A DNA stretch of 32,044 nucleotides from an uncultured Bacteroidales bacterium (GTDB lineage Bacteria; Bacteroidota; Bacteroidia; Bacteroidales; UBA932), in NCBI GenBank assembly GCA_945870315.1, contig CAMBRR010000020.1:1-32044 (forward strand). Direction: 5' to 3'. Made by a program: the position numbers and the translations under genes. Numbering within the stretch: the first letter of the stretch is position 1; every line of letters starts with the position of its first letter. Below, piece after piece: positions 17,787 through 24,876 of the stretch. The notes under the pieces are model-generated. The model did no database searches. It worked only from the letters and a program-made list of their open reading frames with translations, and was not told the DNA's origin.

Positions 17787-17805
17787 GTCCCATCAATCTC
17801 GGGAC
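17787..17805 (-). other. Hairpin in the lipoprotein 5' leader
   Basis: GTCCC (17787-17791) and GGGAC (17801-17805) form a 5-bp stem 10 bases before the lipoprotein start, next to the GGAGG at 17779-17783 or so. It could modulate ribosome access. A weak -7-like TATATTTA lies upstream on the same strand. Confidence 0.35.
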
Positions 17806-17859
17806 TGCGTAAATATACAAAAATTATCAGGACTATTACAGGAATGCGATGAAATTTCC

Positions 17860-17867
17860 TAAATTTG
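17860..17867 (+). promoter_or_regulatory. -7 promoter element for mutS
   Basis: TAAATTTG matches TAnnTTTG. No convincing -33 element is seen. Transcription would begin near 17874, giving a leader of about 50 bases before the mutS ATG at 17925 and ruling out an upstream start at 17865. Confidence 0.5.
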
Positions 17868-17924
17868 CCTGCCTGCAATGCAGGATTTCTACATCTTCTG
17901 AATTTTGAAATAACATTGATATAT

Positions 17925-20561
17925 ATGGCGGAAAAGAAACCCACCGAAACACCTATGATGAAACAGTTCTTTGCCGTGAAGGCGGAACACCCTGAGGCAT
18001 TGCTACTGTTCAGATGCGGTGATTTCTACGAAACATATGGAGATGATGCCTTGACCGCAAGCAAAGTTCTTGGGATAGTGCTTACAAAGCGGTCAAATGC
18101 CGCACCGGACGCAATTCCTATGGCCGGATTCCCTTATCATTCTCTTGAAACCTACCTTCCAAGGCTTGTAAGGGCTGGCTATAAGGTTGCCGTATGCGAC
18201 CAGCTGGAAGATCCAAAACTTACGAAAAAGATAGTCAAGAGAGGTATAACAGAACTCGTTACCCCAGGCATAGCTTTCAACGAACAGCTCCTGGAGCAGA
18301 AGGAGAACAATTTCCTCGCCGGACTTGCCTTCCACAAGGACAAGTGCGGAGTAGCCTTTCTGGATGTCTCAACTGGCACTTTTCAGGTGGCGGAAGGCAG
18401 TCTCGACTATGTTGCAACCTTGCTTGGATCCTTCTCTCCAAAAGAATTGCTGGTTGAGAGGGGGTACGAAAGAAGCGTCAAGGAAAAATTCGGAGACAAG
18501 TGGTACATCTCCACAATGGATGAATGGGCCTTTGTATATGACAATTCCGTGGAAAAACTCAAGAAACAGCTCGGAGTTGACTCGCTGAAAGGATTTGCCA
18601 TAGACAGTTTCCCTCTCGGAGTCACAGCCGCCGGAGCACTTCTATTCTACCTGGAACACACCCAGCACAGCGGTCTTGGGAATATTTGTTCAATATCCAG
18701 AATTGATGAAAGTTCATTTGTGTGGATGGACCGTTTCACCTTCCGCAATCTGGAAATCTTCGCTTCTGCTTCAGGCAAGGACGGGGTATGCCTTGTGGAT
18801 GTCATTGACAGATGTTCTTCTCCAATGGGAGCCCGTCTTCTGAGAAGCTATCTTGCAATGCCGGTAATGGACCTGGATGAACTAAACAACAGGTACGATG
18901 TTGTGGAGCATTTCACAAAAAATACGGATGAACTGAAAGCGCTTCAGCAGTCGATATCGGAAATTGGAGACTTGGAAAGGATCATTTCAAGGGCTGCTGC
19001 TGGAAAGATAATGCCGCGAGAAGTGATGCAGCTGCGCCGCGGTCTGTCTCAGAGCGGAACCATTTCCTCCATCTGTCTTGACAAAGGGGTCAGGCCGCTG
19101 GACGAGATGATAGGCCAGATGAGCGACTGCAGCCAACTTCTGGAATATCTTGGAAGGACGATGCACCCGGATACGGCAGCGGCAGTAGGGAAAGGAGATG
19201 TCATCGCAAAAGGGGTATCCGCAGAACTTGATGAACTGAGGGACATTGCCCGCCACGGCAAGGATTATTTGCTGGGAATACAACAGAGAGAAATTGAAAG
19301 AACCGGAATATCCTCTCTGAAAATCGGTTTCAATTCCGTTTTCGGCTATTATCTCGAAGTTCGCAATACCTACAGGGACCAGGTCCCGGAAGAATGGATA
19401 AGAAAACAGACTCTGGTAAATGCTGAAAGGTACATTACAGAAGAACTCAAGGAATATGAGCAGAAGATACTTGGGGCGGAAGAGAGAATCTATGTGCTTG
19501 AGTCACAGATATATGCTGAACTTGTTGAGACTATCCGCAAGAATATTTCATCCATCCAGAAAAACTGTCGCATAATTGCTCGCCTGGATGTGCTTGCCGG
19601 ATTTGCCGACCTTGCATTGAGTAACCGCTACTGCAGACCGGTAGTCAATGACGGAAAGGCTATCCGTATCCGGGCAGGACGACACCCAGTCATTGAGACG
19701 ATGATGAATCCTGGAGAGGAATATGTTCCGAATGACATATTGCTTGACTCGCATACACAGCAAATCATCATTCTGACAGGTCCGAATATGGCCGGTAAGT
19801 CAGCCTTGCTCAGGCAGACTGCCCTGATAGTCCTGCTTGCCCAGATTGGTTGCTTCGTGCCTGCGGATGAGGCAGAAATCGGCTACTGTGACAAGATATT
19901 CACCCGTGTCGGAGCATCAGACAACATCTCCCGCGGAGAATCAACCTTTATGGTCGAGATGCTGGAGACATCGATGATTCTGCATAATCTTTCAGAAAGG
20001 TCTCTGGTGCTTCTGGATGAGATTGGAAGAGGAACCTCCACATATGACGGAATGTCCATTGCAAGAGCCATAGTTGAGTATATCCACGAATATGGCAAGG
20101 GTGCAAAAACTCTTTTCGCAACTCATTACCACGAGCTCAACGACCTTGAGACCATATACCCGAGAGTCCACAATTTCCACATCGCAGTCAAGGAGGTGGG
20201 CAAGAAGGTCATCTTCCTGCGCAAGCTGATGGAAGGTGGAGTGGCACACAGCTTCGGTATTCACGTGGCCAGAATGGCTGGAATGCCTCACCAGGTGATA
20301 GATTCCGCACAAAAGACACTGGAACGCCTGGAGAAGGGAGATGCTGATTCCCCTAAGAAACCGTCTCTGATAAAGCCTCACAACATTAGGCAGGGCAGAG
20401 TGGAAAGCGATGGGGCTCTCCAACTGTCATTCTTCCAGCTTGAAGACCCTCTTCTGTCATCTTTGAAAGAAGAACTGGAGGCAGCAGACCTCAACAATAT
20501 CACGCCTTTGCAAGCTTTCGATCTGCTGCGCAGTATGAAAGAAAAAATGGGGCTAGACTGA
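17925..20561 (+). CDS. mutS: DNA mismatch repair protein MutS
   Basis: An 878-residue protein that recognises mismatches and recruits MutL. The mismatch-binding Phe-X-Glu motif is present (FYE, residues 34-36, in FRCGDFYETYGDDA). The connector, lever and clamp domains follow, then the ATPase with Walker A GPNMAGKSAL (about residue 619), Walker B LVLLDEIGRGTSTYDG (about 694) and the His-containing TLFATHYHEL. The C-terminal tail has SPKKPSL and a final helix for dimerisation. The ATG at 17925 gives the usual N-terminus (TPMMKQFF). Its last 9 bases overlap the end of mrp on the minus strand. Confidence 0.98.
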   Translation: MAEKKPTETPMMKQFFAVKAEHPEALLLFRCGDFYETYGDDALTASKVLGIVLTKRSNAAPDAIPMAGFPYHSLETYLPRLVRAGYKVAVCDQLEDPKLTKKIVKRGITELVTPGIAFNEQLLEQKENNFLAGLAFHKDKCGVAFLDVSTGTFQVAEGSLDYVATLLGSFSPKELLVERGYERSVKEKFGDKWYISTMDEWAFVYDNSVEKLKKQLGVDSLKGFAIDSFPLGVTAAGALLFYLEHTQHSGLGNICSISRIDESSFVWMDRFTFRNLEIFASASGKDGVCLVDVIDRCSSPMGARLLRSYLAMPVMDLDELNNRYDVVEHFTKNTDELKALQQSISEIGDLERIISRAAAGKIMPREVMQLRRGLSQSGTISSICLDKGVRPLDEMIGQMSDCSQLLEYLGRTMHPDTAAAVGKGDVIAKGVSAELDELRDIARHGKDYLLGIQQREIERTGISSLKIGFNSVFGYYLEVRNTYRDQVPEEWIRKQTLVNAERYITEELKEYEQKILGAEERIYVLESQIYAELVETIRKNISSIQKNCRIIARLDVLAGFADLALSNRYCRPVVNDGKAIRIRAGRHPVIETMMNPGEEYVPNDILLDSHTQQIIILTGPNMAGKSALLRQTALIVLLAQIGCFVPADEAEIGYCDKIFTRVGASDNISRGESTFMVEMLETSMILHNLSERSLVLLDEIGRGTSTYDGMSIARAIVEYIHEYGKGAKTLFATHYHELNDLETIYPRVHNFHIAVKEVGKKVIFLRKLMEGGVAHSFGIHVARMAGMPHQVIDSAQKTLERLEKGDADSPKKPSLIKPHNIRQGRVESDGALQLSFFQLEDPLLSSLKEELEAADLNNITPLQAFDLLRSMKEKMGLD

Positions 20562-21611
20562 GGCGACTAACTTCTGTGCCAGTTCCAGAAAGGCCACTCC
20601 GTCAGGGCGGCTTGACAAGGCGGCAGGTTCTCCGCTGTCTCCACCTTCGCGGATACTCTGGACAATAGGTATCTGTCCGAGAAGTTCAATGCCGTACTTG
20701 GCGGCCATCTTCTCTCCTCCACCCTGACCGAATATATAATATTTATGGTCAGGCAATTCTTCCGGAGTAAACCAGGCCATATTTTCAACCAAACCGAAAA
20801 TAGGTTTGTTTACATTTTTGTTGCGGAACATATTGACACCCTTCTCGACATCGGCCAAGGCCACATCCTGCGGAGTGGACACTATCAGAGCTCCATCCAA
20901 AGGGATGTCGTGCACAAGGCTGATATGGATATCTCCTGTTCCCGGAGGCATATCTATCAAGAGAAAGTCCAGTTCTCCCCAACGAACCTGCAACAACATC
21001 TGTTTCAAGGCATTGCAAGCCATAGGTCCCCTCCATATAAGGGCCTGCTCAGGTGATGCGAAATACCCGATGGACATCCACTTCACTCCGTATTTCTCCA
21101 GAGGAACGATTACCTCCTTCTCTCCTTCCTGGAAGGCCTCCGGCACCATTCCTTCCGTAGCGGTCATCTTAGGAACCGATGGACCATAGACATCTGCATC
21201 AGCAAGTCCAACCTTATAGCCCAATCTAGCAAGGGCGACTGCAAGATTGACTGCTACCGTGGATTTCCCAACTCCTCCCTTGCCTGAGGCTATACCTATT
21301 ATATGTCCGACATTAGAAAGTTCCTCCAAGCCAAGGTCCAGACCCGGCTTCTTTTTAGGAGCTTCCTCTTTGACCACTGTCTTGACTTCCACCTGGGTTC
21401 CTTCCGGCGCATTTCGTATGACGGCTGCCCTGGTGCTTCCAATCAGATACTCGGCAAGAGGATCGCGGTGTTTGGCGAAGGCCAATGTAACGGTGACCTT
21501 ATTGTCCTGTATTTCTATGCTATCCACCATCCCGAGTTCCACCACGCTCTTATCTCCCTTTGCCGGATGCTGGACCTCCAGGAGCCATTTATTTACTTCG
21601 TTTGTTTTCAT
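20553..21611 (-). CDS. mrp: Mrp/NBP35 family Fe-S cluster carrier ATPase
   Basis: A 352-residue protein with an N-terminal MIP18/DUF59-like domain (about residues 4-80) joined by a charged linker to a P-loop ATPase with the deviant Walker A GKGGVGKST (110-118), DADVYGPS, and LLIDMPPGTGDIHIS. It carries or inserts Fe-S clusters. The usual CxxC after the ENM motif is missing: the text reads ENMAWFTPEELPDHKYYIFG; I recall the same in Bacteroides homologues. The ATG at 21611 (MKTNEVNKW) is chosen over an in-frame start eight codons earlier, since the upstream gene ends at 21613. It follows the S46 peptidase with a single base between. Confidence 0.93.
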   Translation of the reverse strand: MKTNEVNKWLLEVQHPAKGDKSVVELGMVDSIEIQDNKVTVTLAFAKHRDPLAEYLIGSTRAAVIRNAPEGTQVEVKTVVKEEAPKKKPGLDLGLEELSNVGHIIGIASGKGGVGKSTVAVNLAVALARLGYKVGLADADVYGPSVPKMTATEGMVPEAFQEGEKEVIVPLEKYGVKWMSIGYFASPEQALIWRGPMACNALKQMLLQVRWGELDFLLIDMPPGTGDIHISLVHDIPLDGALIVSTPQDVALADVEKGVNMFRNKNVNKPIFGLVENMAWFTPEELPDHKYYIFGQGGGEKMAAKYGIELLGQIPIVQSIREGGDSGEPAALSSRPDGVAFLELAQKLVASV

Positions 21612-21612
21612 A

Positions 21613-23769
21613 TTACTTAACAATATCCATTTCATCTATAAGGTGACGGGCGCCACCGAACTTATCCACGATGAAGAGAACATAACGGATATCCACATTG
21701 ATACACCTCTGCAAATCCGGTTCAAACATCACATCGCTGCTCATCGACTCCCAGTTACCATCAAAAGCAAGGCCAATAAGCTGGCCGTCTGCATTCATAA
21801 TCGGACTTCCGGAGTTTCCTCCAGTGATGTCATTGTTGCTCAGGAATGCCACCGGCATCTTTCCGTTGTCCATAGCATATTCTCCGAAGTCCTCGTCCTG
21901 CCACAACTGCTTGAGTTTTGCCGGAACGACAAACTCCCAATTGTCAGGGTCTTCTTTCTCCATCACTCCATCCAAGGTAGTATAATATCTGTACATAACG
22001 GCATCCTTTGGAGAATATCCTCGTACTGTACCGTAAGTCAGTCTCATAGTGAAATTCGCATCAGGATACATTGCCTGTCCCTTCTTCCACTGCAGAAGCC
22101 CTTTCGTGTAGAGTTGTCTTGCATTTGCAAGGGCAGAAGATGCACTCCTGATGGTACCCACATACTTGTATATTATATTATAAACTGACTTGGACAGATT
22201 TGCCGCCTGGTCATCAAACACTCCCACACCCTTTTCAGCTATAGCTTTGCCAAGGGCTTCCCTGCTTGAAAATACAGTATTTTCAAATATTCCATCAACA
22301 TAGGAATCAATATCCATCTGCTCGAAATCCTCACCCAGACCTTGAAGATAATCCTCTGCGGATGCATTTTCCCTGTAGAATTTCAGCAGGGCCTTTGCCT
22401 CATTGCGGTCAACTGTCTGACTATAATCATCATACAAAGGAGAAATGGCCTCAAGAGCAGCCTCAAGTGAAGCCAAGGTGTCGTTTCCGGTCTTGAGGTT
22501 CTTGCCGAACTCGTTTTTCAACATTGCAGCAAAGCCAACCAGCTCAATTCTTCCAACAGATTCTGTAGCAAGAGTATATGAAAGCATTTCCTTCCTGAAA
22601 CCCCGTACTCCTTCTGAAAGATCTTCCAGAACCTTGCCGTATTCTTCCTGCCTCTTGCTCTTCTTGCCAACCCATTCTGCAAAGGCAGCCTCTTCCTCAC
22701 GAGCCCTTTCTATGATGTCAAGTTTGTCGAAAGCAAGTTTCATTCCCTGCCACTTCTTCCAGCCGTTGGACGAACCTGAATACTTGCTTGCATACTGAAT
22801 CTTCACCTTCGCATCAGCAAGCATCTGCTCCAGCATCACATCCTGACGCACCGTGCGGGCAGCGATACGAATGTCATTCTGCTCAATCTGGAACTCCAGC
22901 TCCGGGGAAGTCTGGAAACGGGTAGTCCTGCCAGGATAACCCATAATCATAGTATAATCACCCTCCTTAATGCCTTTCAAAGATATTTGCAAATGGTTTT
23001 TCGGAGAAAGAGGAACATTTTCCGGAGAATAGTCTGCCGGATTGTTGTCCTTGTCTGCATAGACACGGAACATAGAAAAGTCTCCCGTATGGCGCGGCCA
23101 CATCCAGTTGTCGGTATCGGCTCCGAACTTGCCGATTGATGAAGGCGGAGCTCCCACGAAACGAATATCCTTGTAAGTCTTGGTTACGAGAAGATAGAAG
23201 ACATTCATATTATAATATGGAGTCAAGTCAACCTCACAATGAGGATAATCATTTTCCAGCTGCTTCTTGACAACCTCCAGAGCCTCTTCTACGGCCTTGT
23301 CAACCTTGGCTTCCACATCTTCCTCCCCTGCAAACTTCTTGCGGGCCTTCCGTTCTGCCTTATCCATAATCTCTGTCACATCCACCATATTTTCAAGGAA
23401 AGTGACAGTCAATCCCTTGCAAGGCAGTTCCTCGCTGCGGCTCATTGCCCAGTAGCCGTCATTGAGATAGTCGTGTTCCACGCTGCTGAGTTTCTGAATG
23501 CTGCCGTATCCGCAATGATGGTTGGTCACAAGAAGACCTTCTGATGAAATGATTTCACCGGTACAACCGCCACCGAACTGTACTATGGCATCCTTGAGAG
23601 AGGAATTGTTGATGCTATAGATTTGCTCCGGAGTCAACCTGCACCCGAGTTGTTTCATCACATCAGAGTTGAGTTCTTTCAGAAGAGGAAGCATCCACAT
23701 TCCTTCATCCGCCCTTAGGCTTCCGGCAAAAACGGCCAGAGCAGCCAATACACAAATTATCTTTTTCAT
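21613..23769 (-). CDS. S46 family dipeptidyl-peptidase, DPP7-like
   Basis: A 718-residue secreted serine peptidase releasing dipeptides from peptide N-termini. A signal peptide (MKKIICVLAALAVFAGSLRA) is followed at once by DEGMWMLPLL, the usual mature start. The chymotrypsin-like triad is visible: TNHHCGYG (His85), DTDNWMWPRHTGDFSM (Asp) and GGNSGSP (Ser653). The residue 18 after the serine, which sets P1 preference, is Gly671 (LAFDGNWE), as in DPP7 (hydrophobic or broad P1), whereas DPP11 has Arg there and prefers acidic P1. It works in the periplasm supplying dipeptides. The start at 23769 is set by the signal peptide; a longer open frame runs into rnhB. The operon order is rnhB, this gene, mrp. 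Confidence 0.93.
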   Translation of the reverse strand: MKKIICVLAALAVFAGSLRADEGMWMLPLLKELNSDVMKQLGCRLTPEQIYSINNSSLKDAIVQFGGGCTGEIISSEGLLVTNHHCGYGSIQKLSSVEHDYLNDGYWAMSRSEELPCKGLTVTFLENMVDVTEIMDKAERKARKKFAGEEDVEAKVDKAVEEALEVVKKQLENDYPHCEVDLTPYYNMNVFYLLVTKTYKDIRFVGAPPSSIGKFGADTDNWMWPRHTGDFSMFRVYADKDNNPADYSPENVPLSPKNHLQISLKGIKEGDYTMIMGYPGRTTRFQTSPELEFQIEQNDIRIAARTVRQDVMLEQMLADAKVKIQYASKYSGSSNGWKKWQGMKLAFDKLDIIERAREEEAAFAEWVGKKSKRQEEYGKVLEDLSEGVRGFRKEMLSYTLATESVGRIELVGFAAMLKNEFGKNLKTGNDTLASLEAALEAISPLYDDYSQTVDRNEAKALLKFYRENASAEDYLQGLGEDFEQMDIDSYVDGIFENTVFSSREALGKAIAEKGVGVFDDQAANLSKSVYNIIYKYVGTIRSASSALANARQLYTKGLLQWKKGQAMYPDANFTMRLTYGTVRGYSPKDAVMYRYYTTLDGVMEKEDPDNWEFVVPAKLKQLWQDEDFGEYAMDNGKMPVAFLSNNDITGGNSGSPIMNADGQLIGLAFDGNWESMSSDVMFEPDLQRCINVDIRYVLFIVDKFGGARHLIDEMDIVK

Positions 23770-23789
23770 ATTTAAAATATAAACTGTTA

Positions 23790-24401
23790 TCAAAACAATG
23801 TCGGCTCCAATTCCTTTGGATGAAAACTTTTCCGGTGATATGGAGTATATCCGAACCGCTTTATAGCATCGATGTGTTCCCTTGTAGGATAACCCATATT
23901 TCTCTCCCAGCCATAGCAAGGATATTCCGTTGCAATCCTGCGCATATACTCATCCCTGAACGTCTTGGCAAGAACTGAAGCAGCCGCAATCGGAGCAAAA
24001 GTAGCATCACCCTTGACTACACAGGTATATCTGAAATTGTCGAAGGGTTTGAACCTGTTCCCGTCAATCAAAAGATGTTCCGGCCTGAGAGTCAGCCTTC
24101 TGACTGCCCTCTGCATACCCAGGATGGATGCATTCAGAATGTTTACCTGATCAATTTCCTCAGCGTCCACCTGCTCCACAGCCCAACTTACCGCCTCCTT
24201 GCAAATGACTTCGCGCAGGATATCCCTCGATTTTTCCGTCATCTGTTTGGAGTCATTCAGTAGAGGATGATGGAAATCATCCGGAAGAATCACGGCAGCA
24301 GCGAAGACCGGACCGGCCAGAGGCCCCCTGCCGGCTTCATCGCACCCAGCCTCAACCATATTCTCAAACATATGGTTTTTCAAACTTATGCATTTATTCA
24401 T
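23790..24401 (-). CDS. rnhB: Ribonuclease HII
   Basis: A 203-residue enzyme that cuts RNA-DNA hybrids and single ribonucleotides in DNA. The signature GCDEAGRGPLAGPV (Asp21, Glu22), LLIDGNRF (Asp113) and KGDATFAPIAAASVLAKT (Asp132) are present, giving the complete metal site. The first ATG at 24401 is used; another in-frame ATG at 24371 (MFENMVEAG) would also give a full domain. A -7 element at 24410-24417 puts the mRNA start near 24403, so the first ATG would be at the 5' end of the mRNA. The S46 gene follows 20 bases downstream. Confidence 0.96.
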   Translation of the reverse strand: MNKCISLKNHMFENMVEAGCDEAGRGPLAGPVFAAAVILPDDFHHPLLNDSKQMTEKSRDILREVICKEAVSWAVEQVDAEEIDQVNILNASILGMQRAVRRLTLRPEHLLIDGNRFKPFDNFRYTCVVKGDATFAPIAAASVLAKTFRDEYMRRIATEYPCYGWERNMGYPTREHIDAIKRFGYTPYHRKSFHPKELEPTLF

Positions 24402-24409
24402 ATTGTCTG

Positions 24410-24417
24410 CAAAATTA
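24410..24417 (-). promoter_or_regulatory. -7 promoter element for rnhB-peptidase-mrp
   Basis: On the minus strand TAATTTTG matches TAnnTTTG and is followed by CAG, the common continuation. No clear -33 TTG. Predicted transcription start is 1-3 bases before the rnhB ATG (24401), so the transcript may be leaderless. Confidence 0.5.
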
Positions 24418-24547
24418 CAAAAAAAAGATTTGTTGTTAAAAAAGATATAAAATCACATTCATTCGTCCCAAAGTGCAAGAATTTCTTGTTTGTACAAAGA
24501 ATTTGTCACAATTTCGCAAGCGTTGATTATTTTTATTATGAAAACTT

Positions 24548-24766
24548 ATGAGAGAGATGGAAAAATTTGAAAAGATTTGCTTGCTTTTATGCGAGTCGGG
24601 GCGACAGAAGAAGAAGGTTTCCTTTGTATGGACTTGTATCAAGGCTGGTGCCTGGCCGTGGAGGATGAACAGGCTGATGATGGACAATTTCGGAATGGAC
24701 GGCAAAGAACTTGCCCGTTCACTGATTTGCAACGGATGGACCGGCATATATGGAGAGGGTGTGTAA
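24548..24766 (+). CDS. Doubtful 72-residue ORF upstream of fusA2
   Basis: The ATG at 24548 opens a 72-codon frame ending MDGKELARSLICNGWTGIYG. I do not recognise it. Codon choice in its second half looks like that of neighbouring genes, but an overlapping +2 frame (24577-24807) looks equally plausible in the middle, so a decayed or frameshifted small gene, or a non-coding leader, is as likely. No TAnnTTTG element precedes it. The stop codon lies inside a hairpin (24757-24774), just before the fusA2 promoter. The remainder of the 475-bp gap 24402-24876 holds the divergent promoters, a TTTGTACAAA palindrome near 24488-24497 and nothing else I can name. Confidence 0.2.
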   Translation: MREMEKFEKICLLLCESGRQKKKVSFVWTCIKAGAWPWRMNRLMMDNFGMDGKELARSLICNGWTGIYGEGV

Positions 24767-24774
24767 AAACACCC
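24757..24774 (+). other. Hairpin just upstream of the fusA2 promoter
   Basis: GGGTGT (24757-24762) and ACACCC (24769-24774) form a 6-bp perfect stem with a 6-base loop, followed by TTAACTATT. It ends 8 bases before the -33 element of fusA2. The T-run is weak, so it could be a poor terminator for an upstream small transcript, or a regulator-binding inverted repeat. Confidence 0.45.
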
Positions 24775-24781
24775 TTAACTA

Positions 24782-24812
24782 TTGCTATTCAATTATTAAA
24801 TTATTAGATTTG
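24782..24812 (+). promoter_or_regulatory. Promoter of fusA2
   Basis: TTG (24782-24784) and TAGATTTG (24805-24812) match the -33 and -7 elements with 20 bases between. The start of transcription would be near 24819, giving a leader of about 58 bases to the ATG at 24877. In Bacteroides thetaiotaomicron the orthologous gene is activated by the regulator Cur (BT4338); a binding site here cannot be told from sequence alone. Confidence 0.6.
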
Positions 24813-24876
24813 CGAGGATGTGTCCAATGCGATACAAAACAATAACATAATTATAAACACAATAATACTAGAACAG

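Noticed and set aside
17777..17944. 56-residue extension of the small lipoprotein
   Set aside because: It would cover the divergent mutS promoter and hide the lipoprotein signal, which starts cleanly at 17776.
9513..20561. mutS2 and mutS as a recent duplication
   Set aside because: Domain make-up differs (Smr and KOW versus mismatch-binding domain) and both are ancient separate families; their closeness is probably chance.
23770..23919. 50-residue N-terminal extension of the S46 peptidase
   Set aside because: It overlaps rnhB in another frame, while the ATG at 23769 starts a clear signal peptide.
24436..24747. Minus-strand ORF of 103 codons in the gap before fusA2
   Set aside because: Composition is unlike neighbouring genes, it has no promoter element and crosses the hairpin-containing region without any family resemblance.
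24820..24876. GTG start giving EF-G2 19 extra residues
   Set aside because: The extension is low-complexity Asn/Ile, lies at the predicted mRNA 5' end, and the ATG at 24877 matches the start I know for the family.
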